A stretch of DNA of 14,229 nt from an uncultured Oscillospiraceae bacterium (GTDB lineage: Bacteria > Bacillota > Clostridia > Oscillospirales > Acutalibacteraceae), in NCBI GenBank assembly GCA_900543305.1, contig UQQZ01000066.1, positions 1-14,229 on the forward strand, given 5' to 3'. A model generated the notes under the pieces. It ran no database searches and was not told the origin of the DNA. It was given only the letters and a program-made list of their open reading frames with translations. How positions within the stretch are numbered: the first letter of the stretch is position 1; every line of letters begins with the position of its first letter. This document shows positions 6,620 to 13,340 of the stretch, piece after piece. The position numbers and the translations under genes were made by a program.

Positions 6620-8635
6620 TCATTTTTCCTCCTTGATCTGATAGTGTCGGGTATGAGTGGCAAAGGGCTGGAAGGCCCGGCCGCCACCCTCATAGAACTT
6701 GCCGAAGAATTCCACGTATTGCAAGCGGTTGGTATGAACATAGGCGCCCAATACGTTGATGGCCAAATTCATTCCGTGGCCGATCACGAAGACCACCGCG
6801 AAGAAGATGGCGCCCACCACACCGTCTCCCAGCATACTGCCCATCTGGTTAAACACACTGGCTATGACGCCGGTGGCCAGACCCAGGGCCAAAAGACGGG
6901 AGTAGGACAGAATATCGCTGAGATATCCGGAAATGTTGTAGAGACCATAGAGGCCTTTCAAAAGCCTTTTCACAGGGCTGCGGGATTCTCTCCCGGCGGT
7001 ACAGACAATGCCCACCGCGCCGATGCCGGCCAGTACTGCGGCCACGGAACCCACGATGCCCGGGAACCGGAAGGGGAGGCTCACCATGGAACAGAACATT
7101 TCCGTTGAAAGCAGAAGGACAATGAGGCCGCCCACCAGCAGATACCAAAAGACCACATCGTAGAGGGCATCGGTAAATTTCTTTTGCCGGAGCAGCTGAT
7201 AGAGTTGTACCCCCAAGCCGGTAAACAGATGGGCAATCCCCACGGCGAAGGAGAAAAGCAGGAGCCGCATGGGGTCGTCCAAAGGTTCAAACCAGAGGGC
7301 AGGGACGGTGATTTCGGTATGGAAGAAAGTTCGGGAGATCACGGAGATGCAATCGCCGAAATAGCTGCCAAACAGAACGCCCCAGAACATGGTAGAAATG
7401 CCACAGAAGAAGAACATCCGCAAGGATTTGCGCATTCCTTCTTCCATGTGTTTAAATTTGGCCAAAGCCCCGCCGCATCCCAGGACGATCAAAAGACCGT
7501 AGGCTGCATCGGAGAGCATCATTCCGAAAAGCACATAGTAGAAAAATGCCATGACGGAAGATGGGTCCACCTCATGTTTTCCGGGAAGGCTGTATCCTGC
7601 CACCACCGATTCCATAGGAGCAGTGAAGAAGCCGTTTTTCAGCTTGACGGGGGTTTCTTCGTCCGGATCCGGGTCGGATAACAGGACATAGGCGGAAAAA
7701 GAAGATTCCAACTCCTTCTGAAGGGCAGGCGCGTTTTCCGCGGGGATGTATCCTGTCACGCAAAAGGCATGGGGGCTTTGCCAAAGCTCTCCCAGAACCT
7801 TGTATTTTTCGGCCCGTGCGCTGTAGTAATCCGCCGCCAGCAGCAGACCGTCTCGCTGGGAAGCTCTGGATTGGATCTCTTGCTTGACCTGTTCCATCGC
7901 TTCCTTTTGGGCAGCCATGGAAGCGTCCAATTCTTTAGCCTGTTGGGCGGGGGGCAGCCCACCTGAGGCAGCAGGGTAAGAGAATCCCAAAGATCGGAGG
8001 GCGGCTTCCACTTGTGGTGCCTGATGCTTCAAGCAAAGCAGGAAGACACAGGTCATTTGAGCCTGCCTGCTGAGGATTTCCACTTCGATGCCCTCCACTT
8101 CAGGGAGCTTGGAAGCCAGCAGGTTTTTCAACGTGCCTTCATCCAAATCCTCCGGGAAAGAACCGATCAACGCCCGAGTATGTTCCGTGCCCCGATAGTC
8201 CAGAGGCAGGTCCAAGGAAATCCAAGGTTTCAAACTTTCTTTTTGAGCTTCCAGTCGCAGAAGTTGGGCCTCACCGTCGGTCAGACGTTTTCCCAAGGTT
8301 TGCAGATGTTCTGCTGCTTTGAGAAATCCAGGGGCCGAGTCTGCGGCGTTTTGGTACTGGGCCGGGGAAATTTCAGGACGTCCCGCCAAAGAAGAGAGGA
8401 GCCCTTTTTTGGGAGGGGCATATTGGTCCAGTAAGCTGGCGGCTTGTTCGAGAAGACGAGTTGCCTGTTCGAACTCCTGTAATTTTTGGGAGGTGTCCAT
8501 TTTCCCAAAAAGGGCTTCTGCCTGCTGGGAAGGGTGAACTTCCACAGCGCCCCTTTGCTGAAGCAATTCCAGCAAAGGTTTCCGGCATTTTTTGGAGGCC
8601 CAGAGTTCCAGGCGTTTCATTGCGACTACCGCCAC
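6620..8635 (-). CDS. ntpI: V-type ATPase subunit I (membrane stator, 'a' subunit)
   Basis: This 671-residue protein is subunit I, the stator that forms the two half-channels against the K ring. Residues 1-340 are a cytosolic helical arm with coiled-coil parts (about 50-70, 105-135, 230-262). The membrane domain follows, from about 361 to 650, with roughly seven or eight hydrophobic helices. The conserved Arg facing the ring carboxylate is Arg580 in LSYSRLLALGLATG; a second conserved Arg, about 637, is in HTNRLQYVEFFGKFY. The start is GTG at 8635, giving the family-typical MAVVAMKRLEL; an internal ATG at 8620 is less likely. Its ribosome site, GGGGAGGTGA, contains the stop codon of the preceding gene, so translation of the two is probably coupled. 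Length is normal. Confidence 0.97.
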   Translation of the reverse strand: MAVVAMKRLELWASKKCRKPLLELLQQRGAVEVHPSQQAEALFGKMDTSQKLQEFEQATRLLEQAASLLDQYAPPKKGLLSSLAGRPEISPAQYQNAADSAPGFLKAAEHLQTLGKRLTDGEAQLLRLEAQKESLKPWISLDLPLDYRGTEHTRALIGSFPEDLDEGTLKNLLASKLPEVEGIEVEILSRQAQMTCVFLLCLKHQAPQVEAALRSLGFSYPAASGGLPPAQQAKELDASMAAQKEAMEQVKQEIQSRASQRDGLLLAADYYSARAEKYKVLGELWQSPHAFCVTGYIPAENAPALQKELESSFSAYVLLSDPDPDEETPVKLKNGFFTAPMESVVAGYSLPGKHEVDPSSVMAFFYYVLFGMMLSDAAYGLLIVLGCGGALAKFKHMEEGMRKSLRMFFFCGISTMFWGVLFGSYFGDCISVISRTFFHTEITVPALWFEPLDDPMRLLLFSFAVGIAHLFTGLGVQLYQLLRQKKFTDALYDVVFWYLLVGGLIVLLLSTEMFCSMVSLPFRFPGIVGSVAAVLAGIGAVGIVCTAGRESRSPVKRLLKGLYGLYNISGYLSDILSYSRLLALGLATGVIASVFNQMGSMLGDGVVGAIFFAVVFVIGHGMNLAINVLGAYVHTNRLQYVEFFGKFYEGGGRAFQPFATHTRHYQIKEEK

Positions 8636-8639
8636 GGTT

Positions 8640-8954
8640 TCACCTCCCCAGACCTAGTACGATCTTTTCCAGGGCTTTTGCCACCTGGGCCTGCCGTTTC
8701 TGAGCCAGATCCCGGAGCTGCTCCTGTTCCTGACGTGATTCCTCTAGGATGGTTTCTTTTCGCTTCTCCCCATCCGCTTTTGCCACTCCATAGAGGACTT
8801 CAGCGCGTTTGCGGGCCTCTTTGATTGCGGCAGCGCAAAGCTGCTCACCTTGTTCAGCGGCCGCATGGCGGATTTGATCCGCCTCTTTTTTTGCTTGCAG
8901 TACCCGTTCTTGAGCCTGCTGTTCCGCTTGGCTTACGGCTTTCATGGTATCCAT
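8640..8954 (-). CDS. ntpF: V-type ATPase subunit G/H (peripheral stalk coiled coil)
   Basis: This protein of about 104 residues is almost entirely one charged helix (AEQQAQERVLQAKKEADQIR, then EARKRAEVLYGVAKADGEKR). That fits subunit G/H (NtpF in Enterococcus), which wraps around subunit E in the peripheral stalk. It is first in the operon, as in E. hirae. The start is uncertain. A GTG at 8978 has no ribosome site upstream; the purine run GGAGGAGGTGGAAGG follows it and is more likely the ribosome site for TTG 8960 or ATG 8954. I chose ATG 8954, which gives the usual family length. Low-complexity coiled coils are hard to assign by sequence alone, so the call rests on gene order as well. The stop codon lies inside the ribosome site of ntpI. 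Confidence 0.88.
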   Translation of the reverse strand: MDTMKAVSQAEQQAQERVLQAKKEADQIRHAAAEQGEQLCAAAIKEARKRAEVLYGVAKADGEKRKETILEESRQEQEQLRDLAQKRQAQVAKALEKIVLGLGR

Positions 8955-8970
8955 TGCCAAGCCTTCCACC

Positions 8971-8984
8971 TCCTCCACTGAGGA
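8971..8984 (-). promoter_or_regulatory. Possible hairpin covering the first ribosome binding site of the ATPase operon
   Basis: On the minus strand, TCCTC, loop AGTG, then GGAGGA can fold into a 5-bp hairpin. Its 3' arm is the start of the GGAGGAGG ribosome site used by ntpF. If it forms in the mRNA it would partly hide the site and lower initiation. The stem is short and a second GAGG copy stays free, so the effect could be small. Confidence 0.35.
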
Positions 8985-8992
8985 ACTTTGCC

Positions 8993-9028
8993 TTTTTCGA
9001 AGAAGGGGGGATCCAATTCTTCGAAAAA
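8993..9028 (-). promoter_or_regulatory. Large inverted repeat in the 5' leader of the V-ATPase mRNA
   Basis: TTTTTCGAAGAA (8993-9004 on the plus strand) and TTCTTCGAAAAA (9017-9028) are perfect 12-base complements around a 12-base loop containing six G (C in the mRNA). The predicted transcription start is near 9034, so the hairpin would form almost at the 5' end of the mRNA. No T tract follows the 3' arm on the minus strand (it continues GGCAAAG), so it is not a terminator. It could stabilise the transcript, or act in DNA as an operator just downstream of the promoter. Confidence 0.6.
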
Positions 9029-9040
9029 AACAGCAAAATC

Positions 9041-9069
9041 ATTATACCTAAGATGGAACGAAATGTCAA
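9041..9069 (-). promoter_or_regulatory. Consensus sigma-70/sigma-A promoter of the V-ATPase operon
   Basis: On the minus strand the -35 box is TTGACA (9069-9064) and the -10 box is TATAAT (9046-9041), with a 17-bp spacer. Both boxes are perfect matches and the spacing is optimal. The 40 bases upstream are very AT-rich, as in an UP element. The start of transcription should be near 9034, leaving a leader of about 80 bases before ntpF. A promoter this close to consensus suggests high expression unless something represses it. Confidence 0.9.
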
Positions 9070-9140
9070 AATCATTTTTTAAAATGAAGTATTTTTATGC
9101 AAATTTTTACATTCTCTCGTTCTCAATCCACTGGACCGCG

Positions 9141-9186
9141 GAAAAGGAAAAAAGAAAGAGGACAGAGCAAGATGTGCTCTGTCCTC
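9141..9186 (-). terminator. Strong rho-independent terminator after the foldase lipoprotein gene
   Basis: GAGGACAGAGCA (9186-9175 on the minus strand) and TGCTCTGTCCTC (9169-9158) form a perfect 12-bp stem with a 5-base loop. It is followed by TTTCTTTTTTCCTTTTC. It lies about 45 bases after the stop at 9230 and before the ATPase promoter, so it separates the two transcription units. The T-rich tract is only on the minus-strand side. Confidence 0.93.
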
Positions 9187-9208
9187 AAAAATACGGTTCC
9201 AAAAACCG
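9187..9208 (-). terminator. Weaker upstream terminator in tandem
   Basis: CGGTT, loop TTTGG, then AACCG (9208-9194 on the minus strand) form a 5-bp hairpin followed by TATTTTTG. It stands right before the strong terminator at 9141-9186, so the two act in tandem. The stem is short, and on its own it would probably terminate poorly. Confidence 0.5.
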
Positions 9209-9229
9209 AAAAGAATTCTATTTTTTGAA

Positions 9230-10408
9230 TTATTCCGCTTGGCTGGAAACGGCGCTGGATTCCTCCGAAGTACTGCTCTCAGAGGAAGTGCTGCTGGAAA
9301 CGGAAGAGGTATCTTCTGCCTCGGAGGAAACGCTGCTTTCAGAGGAAGCAGTAGAAGTGCCGTAGCGGTTGGCATCGGTGATCATGGAGGAAAGCTTGAT
9401 GCTGTCGATAGCCTCTTGGTTGAGCTCAATGCCCTCCACGTTGGCAGCCTGTTCCATCACATAGTCGTTGAACTCGTCGGACTTCATGTCGGCCAACAGG
9501 GTGTACTTGTCATTTTCATTGGAGATGACATTCTGATAGGCATCGGCAATGGGCAAGCGGCGGACCACATAGTAGCCAGCGCTGGATTCCACCAGAGTGG
9601 CTTTTCCTTCCTGCAAGCCCTCAATGGCATCCCGAAGGTCAGCATTGATGTTTTCAGGCTTGGTGGGGCCAGGAGCGTTGTAGGTGGAGTCCCGCACCCA
9701 CAGATAAGCAAAGTCGCTGGCAGCGGCATCCATATCGGTTTCGCCGTTGTTGAGCTCTTCCACATAGCCGTTGAGCTGGTCCATCATCTTTTCTTTTTCC
9801 TCATCGGAAAGGTCAACGCTGTTGCCGTCCTCATCGGTCTTGCTCAGGGAGGCATAGAAATAGTCGTAATCATAGTAATTGTCGGTGAAGTACTGTTCCA
9901 TTTCTCCGTCGGCCAGCTCCAGCTCTCCGCCTTCGCCGTAAGCGGCGGTCATCACCTTTTCGAACTTGGCATTATACTGGGTGAAAGCCTGATCGAAGGA
10001 GGTCTTGGCAATGCCCAGGCCTTCGAAGGTGGTCTGGTAGTAAGACCACACGCTGGAGGTGGACAGCTCCACTTCGTCCAGGTCATCCTGGGTCAGTTCC
10101 AAACCATACTCGTCGAATTTTTCATTGATATAATAGTAGGCACGGAGATATTCCATAGCCCGGTTGTGGATCCAGTCGGAGGCATTCTCATCCTCAATCG
10201 TGGCATCCAGCACCTTGGTATCTCCGTCCACTTGGTTGGCAGCTTCCGAGTAGGCGCTATAGAGGTAATAAATATACCCGCCGATAGGCAACACGTCGTC
10301 GCCTTTTTTGGCAGCCCAGGTTTTATTTTCATCGTAGCAGCCCGCGAAGCTCAAGCACATAGCCAGAGCGAGCAGCCCGGCAGCAGCTCTTTTCCAGATG
10401 TTTCTCAT
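9230..10408 (-). CDS. Extracytoplasmic lipoprotein, SurA/PrsA foldase-like with a degenerate parvulin region
   Basis: This 392-residue protein has a lipoprotein signal peptide: positive start MRNIWKR, a hydrophobic core, and lipobox LSFAGC with Cys24 as the lipidated residue. The mature protein is acidic and helical up to about 175, like the SurA/PrsA N-terminal domain. Residues about 180-288 resemble a parvulin (PpiC) domain at its C-terminal end (LRDAIEGLQEGKATLVESSAGYYVVRRL). Where parvulins have a His near the first strand (typically HIL) there is YFYASLS, and the usual GGDLG stretch is missing, so isomerase activity is doubtful. Residues 351-392 are a disordered tail with 21 Ser among 42 residues. 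The likely role is helping secreted proteins fold outside the membrane. It has its own promoter and tandem terminators. As far as I recall, this gene type is common next to mfd in Clostridia. Confidence 0.85.
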   Translation of the reverse strand: MRNIWKRAAAGLLALAMCLSFAGCYDENKTWAAKKGDDVLPIGGYIYYLYSAYSEAANQVDGDTKVLDATIEDENASDWIHNRAMEYLRAYYYINEKFDEYGLELTQDDLDEVELSTSSVWSYYQTTFEGLGIAKTSFDQAFTQYNAKFEKVMTAAYGEGGELELADGEMEQYFTDNYYDYDYFYASLSKTDEDGNSVDLSDEEKEKMMDQLNGYVEELNNGETDMDAAASDFAYLWVRDSTYNAPGPTKPENINADLRDAIEGLQEGKATLVESSAGYYVVRRLPIADAYQNVISNENDKYTLLADMKSDEFNDYVMEQAANVEGIELNQEAIDSIKLSSMITDANRYGTSTASSESSVSSEAEDTSSVSSSTSSESSTSEESSAVSSQAE

Positions 10409-10449
10409 GGGTGATCATGCCTTTCAGAAAGTAAAATTTTACATAGAAC

Positions 10450-10483
10450 GACAAACATTATACCCCATTTCCAGGGGTTTGTC
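10450..10483 (-). promoter_or_regulatory. Inverted repeat spanning the foldase promoter, possible operator
   Basis: The perfect 7-base arms GACAAAC (10483-10477 on the minus strand) and GTTTGTC (10456-10450) face each other across 20 bases. The upstream arm overlaps four bases of the -35 box and the downstream arm covers the expected transcription start. A nested CCCC/GGGG pair lies in the spacer. A regulator bound here would block RNA polymerase. It does not look like the mfd terminator because no T run follows. Confidence 0.5.
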
Positions 10484-10485
10484 TA
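10457..10485 (-). promoter_or_regulatory. Sigma-70/sigma-A promoter of the foldase lipoprotein gene
   Basis: On the minus strand the -35 box is TAGACA (10485-10480), one base off consensus, and the -10 box is a perfect TATAAT (10462-10457). The spacer is 17 bp. The transcription start should be near 10450, leaving a leader of about 40 bases with a GAAAGG ribosome site 11 bases before the ATG at 10408. I see no T-tracted terminator between mfd and this promoter, so read-through from mfd is also possible. Confidence 0.85.
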
Positions 10486-10512
10486 CACAGAATTTGTGAA
10501 AATAACTTTGTC

Positions 10513-13332
10513 TTACGCAGGGTGTGAAATGCCCTCCATGGCCTGTAAGATTTCAGCCAAAGCCTCGGTGGGAGATTTTCCGGCCATTTTAACGCTGATA
10601 TAAGGGCGACTTCCGGCGCTGAGAAGAACCCGTCCGTCCAGAGCCCGGATCAAAGGGGCCACCTCTGCCATGTCGAACTTCTGCTTATAGATCAGCAGAG
10701 AATCTCCCTGCTGCTTCACTTCCGTAACGCCCAACCGGGCGGCGGTATTCCGGAGCAGGGCAATGTCCAACAGCCCCTTGACAGAAGCAGGGGGCTCCCC
10801 AAAGCGGTCGATCAGTTCGTCGATAACGTCCATGGCGTCCTCCTGAGTTTCCACTTCGGCGATTCTTCGGTACACATCCAGCCGCAGATTGACGCTGTCA
10901 ATATAGCTTTCGGGAATATGGGCCTGGACCTGCATATCGACCAAACAATCCTGATCCACAGGACGGGTGGGCTCTTCGCCTTTCATCAAGCTGACAGCTT
11001 CGCTGAGGAGCTTGACGTACATGTCGTAGCCCACTGCTTCCATATGGCCGTGTTGTTCGCCTCCCAGAATGTTTCCTGCGCCCCGGATTTCCAAATCTCG
11101 CATGGCGATTTTAAAGCCCGATCCGAATTCGGTAAACTCCCGGATGGCAGAGAGCCGTTTCTGTGCAATTTCCGACAGAGCCTTGTTGGGAGTATAAGTC
11201 AAGTAGGCATAGGCTCTTCTGGTACTGCGTCCCACCCGTCCCCGGAGCTGGTGGAGCTGAGAGAGACCCATTCGGTCGGCATTTTCGATGATTAAGGTGT
11301 TGGCCATGGGCACATCTACTCCTGTTTCGATGATCGTGGTGCACACCAATACGTCAATCTCGTGGTCTAGAAGCTGCCGCCACACTTCGGAGAGCTCTTC
11401 CTCGTTCATTTTTCCGTGGCCGATCCCGATCCGGGCTTCGGGAACCCATTGATGGATTCGGGAGGCCACGCTTTGGATCGACGCCACATCGTTGTGGAGG
11501 AAGTACACTTGGCCGCCTCGGCGCAATTCCCGCCGGATGGCGTCGGTAAGGATTCCGGAATCGTATTCCATTACATAGGTCTGGACCGGGTGCCGGTCGT
11601 GAGGGGCTTCTTCGATGACGGACATATCCCGAATTCCGGAAAGGGCCATATTTAACGTCCGGGGAATAGGGGTGGCGGAAAGTGTGAGCACATCGGCGCT
11701 TTTGCACATTTCCTTGAGTTTTTCCTTTTGTGCCACGCCAAACCGCTGTTCCTCATCGATGATAACCAAGCCAAGATCGTGAAAACGCACATCTTTGGAG
11801 ACCAGCCGGTGGGTGCCCACCACAATGTCCATACTGCCCCGTCGTACTTTTCGGAGAATTTCGTCCTGCTGCCTGGGGGTGCGAAACCGGGAGAGCAGTT
11901 CCACATCCACAGGGAATCCTTCCATTCGGCGAAGGATAGTTTGGTAATGCTGCCAAGCCAAGATGGTGGTGGGAACCAGAATGGCGCACTGTTTACCGGC
12001 GGTCACGCACTTAAAGGCGGCCCGCAGCGCCACTTCCGTTTTGCCGAAGCCCACGTCGCCGCAAAGAAGCCGGTCCATAGGCACATCCCGTTCCATATCG
12101 TCTTTGATCTCCTGAATACACCGAAGCTGATCTTCGGTCTCTTCAAATTCAAAATGGGATTCGAAGTCATGCTGCCATTCCCCGTCCGGAGGGAAGGCAA
12201 AGCCCTCGGCCTGCATCCGTTGGGCATAGAGCTGAATCAGCTCCTTGGCAATGTCCTTTACTGCAGAACGGACCTTGGCTTTTTGCCGCTGCCATTCGGC
12301 GCCTCCCAAGCGGCTGAGCTTTACGGCAGAATCTTCTCTGGGACCGATATATTTTGAGACCAGGTCCAGCTGAGTGACGGGAATATAAAGGGTATCGTTT
12401 TTGGCGTATCGGACCTTGATATAGTCTTTGGTGACCCCGTTCATCTCCAATTTATGAATTCCCTCGAAGAGACCGATGCCATGGGTGGCATGAACCACAT
12501 AATCTCCTGGAGAAAGTTCAGAAAGACTGGAGATTTCCCTGCTGTTTTTGTCCCGTTTTTTCTTTTTGGTTTTCACGGCGGCCATGCGGCCGTGAGAGAT
12601 CAGAGCAAAATTAGCCTCAGGTAGTTCGAACCCGGCTGACAGACTTCCGGTTGTGATGGTGATGGTGCCCAGCGCCGCGGTGGCAGCGGTGTCCAGATAG
12701 CCTGCCGGAAGCCCCATGGCCTTCAAATCTTCTGCCAAAGAGGAGGCTGCCCGCTGAGTGCCTGCCAGAACCACGCAAGCCCTGCCCATGCTCAGAAGGG
12801 GACGCAGGTCATCGGCCAGCAGCTCCGTTCCGCCTCCCCAGATCGGAAGCTGTTTGACATTCATGTTGACCAAGAGTTTCAGGGGAATTTCGTAGCTTCC
12901 CCGGGCAAACAAGTCCAGAAACAGGGTGGGAATTTCCTGCGCTTTTCCCAAAGCAAATTTCCAATCCTCCTGGTAGCGATCCAGTCCCTTGCAGAGGATA
13001 CCTTCTCCCAGATAGCTTTTCAGATCCTCTCCCCACTGCCACAAGGTGGTGCGCATCCGTTCCTTCAGCTTGTTTCCCTCGGAGAAAAAGAGCAGGCTGT
13101 TGTCCGGGGAGAAGTAATCAAACAAGGTGGCGGTTCCCGGATAAATCAAAGAAATAAACTTATCCATAGAACCGATTCGCAGCCCATTTTTCAGTTTTTC
13201 TGCTTCCGCCCGCAGGATTTCCTTGGCCCGGGGAGCGCTTTTCCCTCGCAGGGAAGAGGCCAGTTTTTCAATTTTCTGGGCTAAAACCGGGGGATGCGCG
13301 GGGATTACTTCCACGCAGGGGGCCAAAGTCAC
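10513..13332 (-). CDS. mfd: Transcription-repair coupling factor Mfd, C-terminal part (frameshifted gene)
   Basis: These 939 residues are Mfd from inside its UvrB-like region to the C-terminus. Mfd pushes stalled RNA polymerase off damaged DNA and recruits UvrA. The RNA polymerase interaction domain is at about 276-325 (GDYVVHATHGIGLFEG at its start). The superfamily 2 translocase follows, with Walker A GDVGFGKTE (425-433), DEEQ (526-529), SATPIPRTL (552-560), GHGKM and the motif V/VI block TGVDVPMANT to QLRGRVGRS. AMRDLEIRGAGNILGGEQHG (743-762) marks the RecG/Mfd-specific segment, and a C-terminal regulatory domain ends the protein. A GTG at 13332 could start it, but this is the middle of a normal Mfd and no AGGAGG site precedes it. 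The first part lies in another frame at 13329-13985. Together they give about 1,157 residues, a normal Mfd length. Confidence 0.93.
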   Translation of the reverse strand: MTLAPCVEVIPAHPPVLAQKIEKLASSLRGKSAPRAKEILRAEAEKLKNGLRIGSMDKFISLIYPGTATLFDYFSPDNSLLFFSEGNKLKERMRTTLWQWGEDLKSYLGEGILCKGLDRYQEDWKFALGKAQEIPTLFLDLFARGSYEIPLKLLVNMNVKQLPIWGGGTELLADDLRPLLSMGRACVVLAGTQRAASSLAEDLKAMGLPAGYLDTAATAALGTITITTGSLSAGFELPEANFALISHGRMAAVKTKKKKRDKNSREISSLSELSPGDYVVHATHGIGLFEGIHKLEMNGVTKDYIKVRYAKNDTLYIPVTQLDLVSKYIGPREDSAVKLSRLGGAEWQRQKAKVRSAVKDIAKELIQLYAQRMQAEGFAFPPDGEWQHDFESHFEFEETEDQLRCIQEIKDDMERDVPMDRLLCGDVGFGKTEVALRAAFKCVTAGKQCAILVPTTILAWQHYQTILRRMEGFPVDVELLSRFRTPRQQDEILRKVRRGSMDIVVGTHRLVSKDVRFHDLGLVIIDEEQRFGVAQKEKLKEMCKSADVLTLSATPIPRTLNMALSGIRDMSVIEEAPHDRHPVQTYVMEYDSGILTDAIRRELRRGGQVYFLHNDVASIQSVASRIHQWVPEARIGIGHGKMNEEELSEVWRQLLDHEIDVLVCTTIIETGVDVPMANTLIIENADRMGLSQLHQLRGRVGRSTRRAYAYLTYTPNKALSEIAQKRLSAIREFTEFGSGFKIAMRDLEIRGAGNILGGEQHGHMEAVGYDMYVKLLSEAVSLMKGEEPTRPVDQDCLVDMQVQAHIPESYIDSVNLRLDVYRRIAEVETQEDAMDVIDELIDRFGEPPASVKGLLDIALLRNTAARLGVTEVKQQGDSLLIYKQKFDMAEVAPLIRALDGRVLLSAGSRPYISVKMAGKSPTEALAEILQAMEGISHPA

Positions 13333-13340
13333 GGCGGGAC
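13329..13340 (-). other. Frameshift site that splits mfd
   Basis: The N-terminal frame reads SQRRTEPVPP and stops at TGA 13331-13329. The C-terminal frame reads VTLAPCVEV from GTG 13332. Intact Mfd proteins run straight through here. Adding one base to the CCCGCCG stretch (for example CCCGGCCG) restores EPVPAVTLAPCVEV in one frame, so a single base appears to be missing. This could be a real mutation or a sequencing or assembly error. The full gene would span 10513-13985. The four-base GTGA overlap would in principle allow the ribosome to restart. Confidence 0.85.

Noticed and set aside
6619..6741. Longer subunit K starting at 6741 (41 extra residues)
   Set aside because: The extra sequence overlaps the conserved C-terminus of ntpI in another frame and is not membrane-like. 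The family start MNAFDWDTLG has its own ribosome site at ATG 6618.
8993..9028. Leader hairpin as a transcription attenuator or terminator
   Set aside because: The T run is in the 5' arm of the stem. After the 3' arm the minus strand continues GGCAAAG, so there is no U tract for release in either direction.
9244..9350. Direct repeats in the DNA of the Ser-rich tail
   Set aside because: The copies (for example around 9273-9288 and 9333-9348) are imperfect and not evenly spaced. They follow from repeated Ser and Glu codons rather than a distinct repeat element.
9239..10414. Plus-strand frame of 391 codons opposite the foldase lipoprotein gene
   Set aside because: The minus-strand gene has a signal peptide, lipobox, promoter and terminators. 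The plus-strand translation is a Gly/Val/Ile-rich mirror of those codons with no family resemblance.
13329..13340. Programmed ribosomal frameshift in mfd
   Set aside because: The stretch GTC CCG CCG TGA is not a canonical slippery heptamer. Slipping back one base would leave the A-site tRNA mispaired on GCC, and I see no strong downstream stem. Mfd is not known to use frameshifting.
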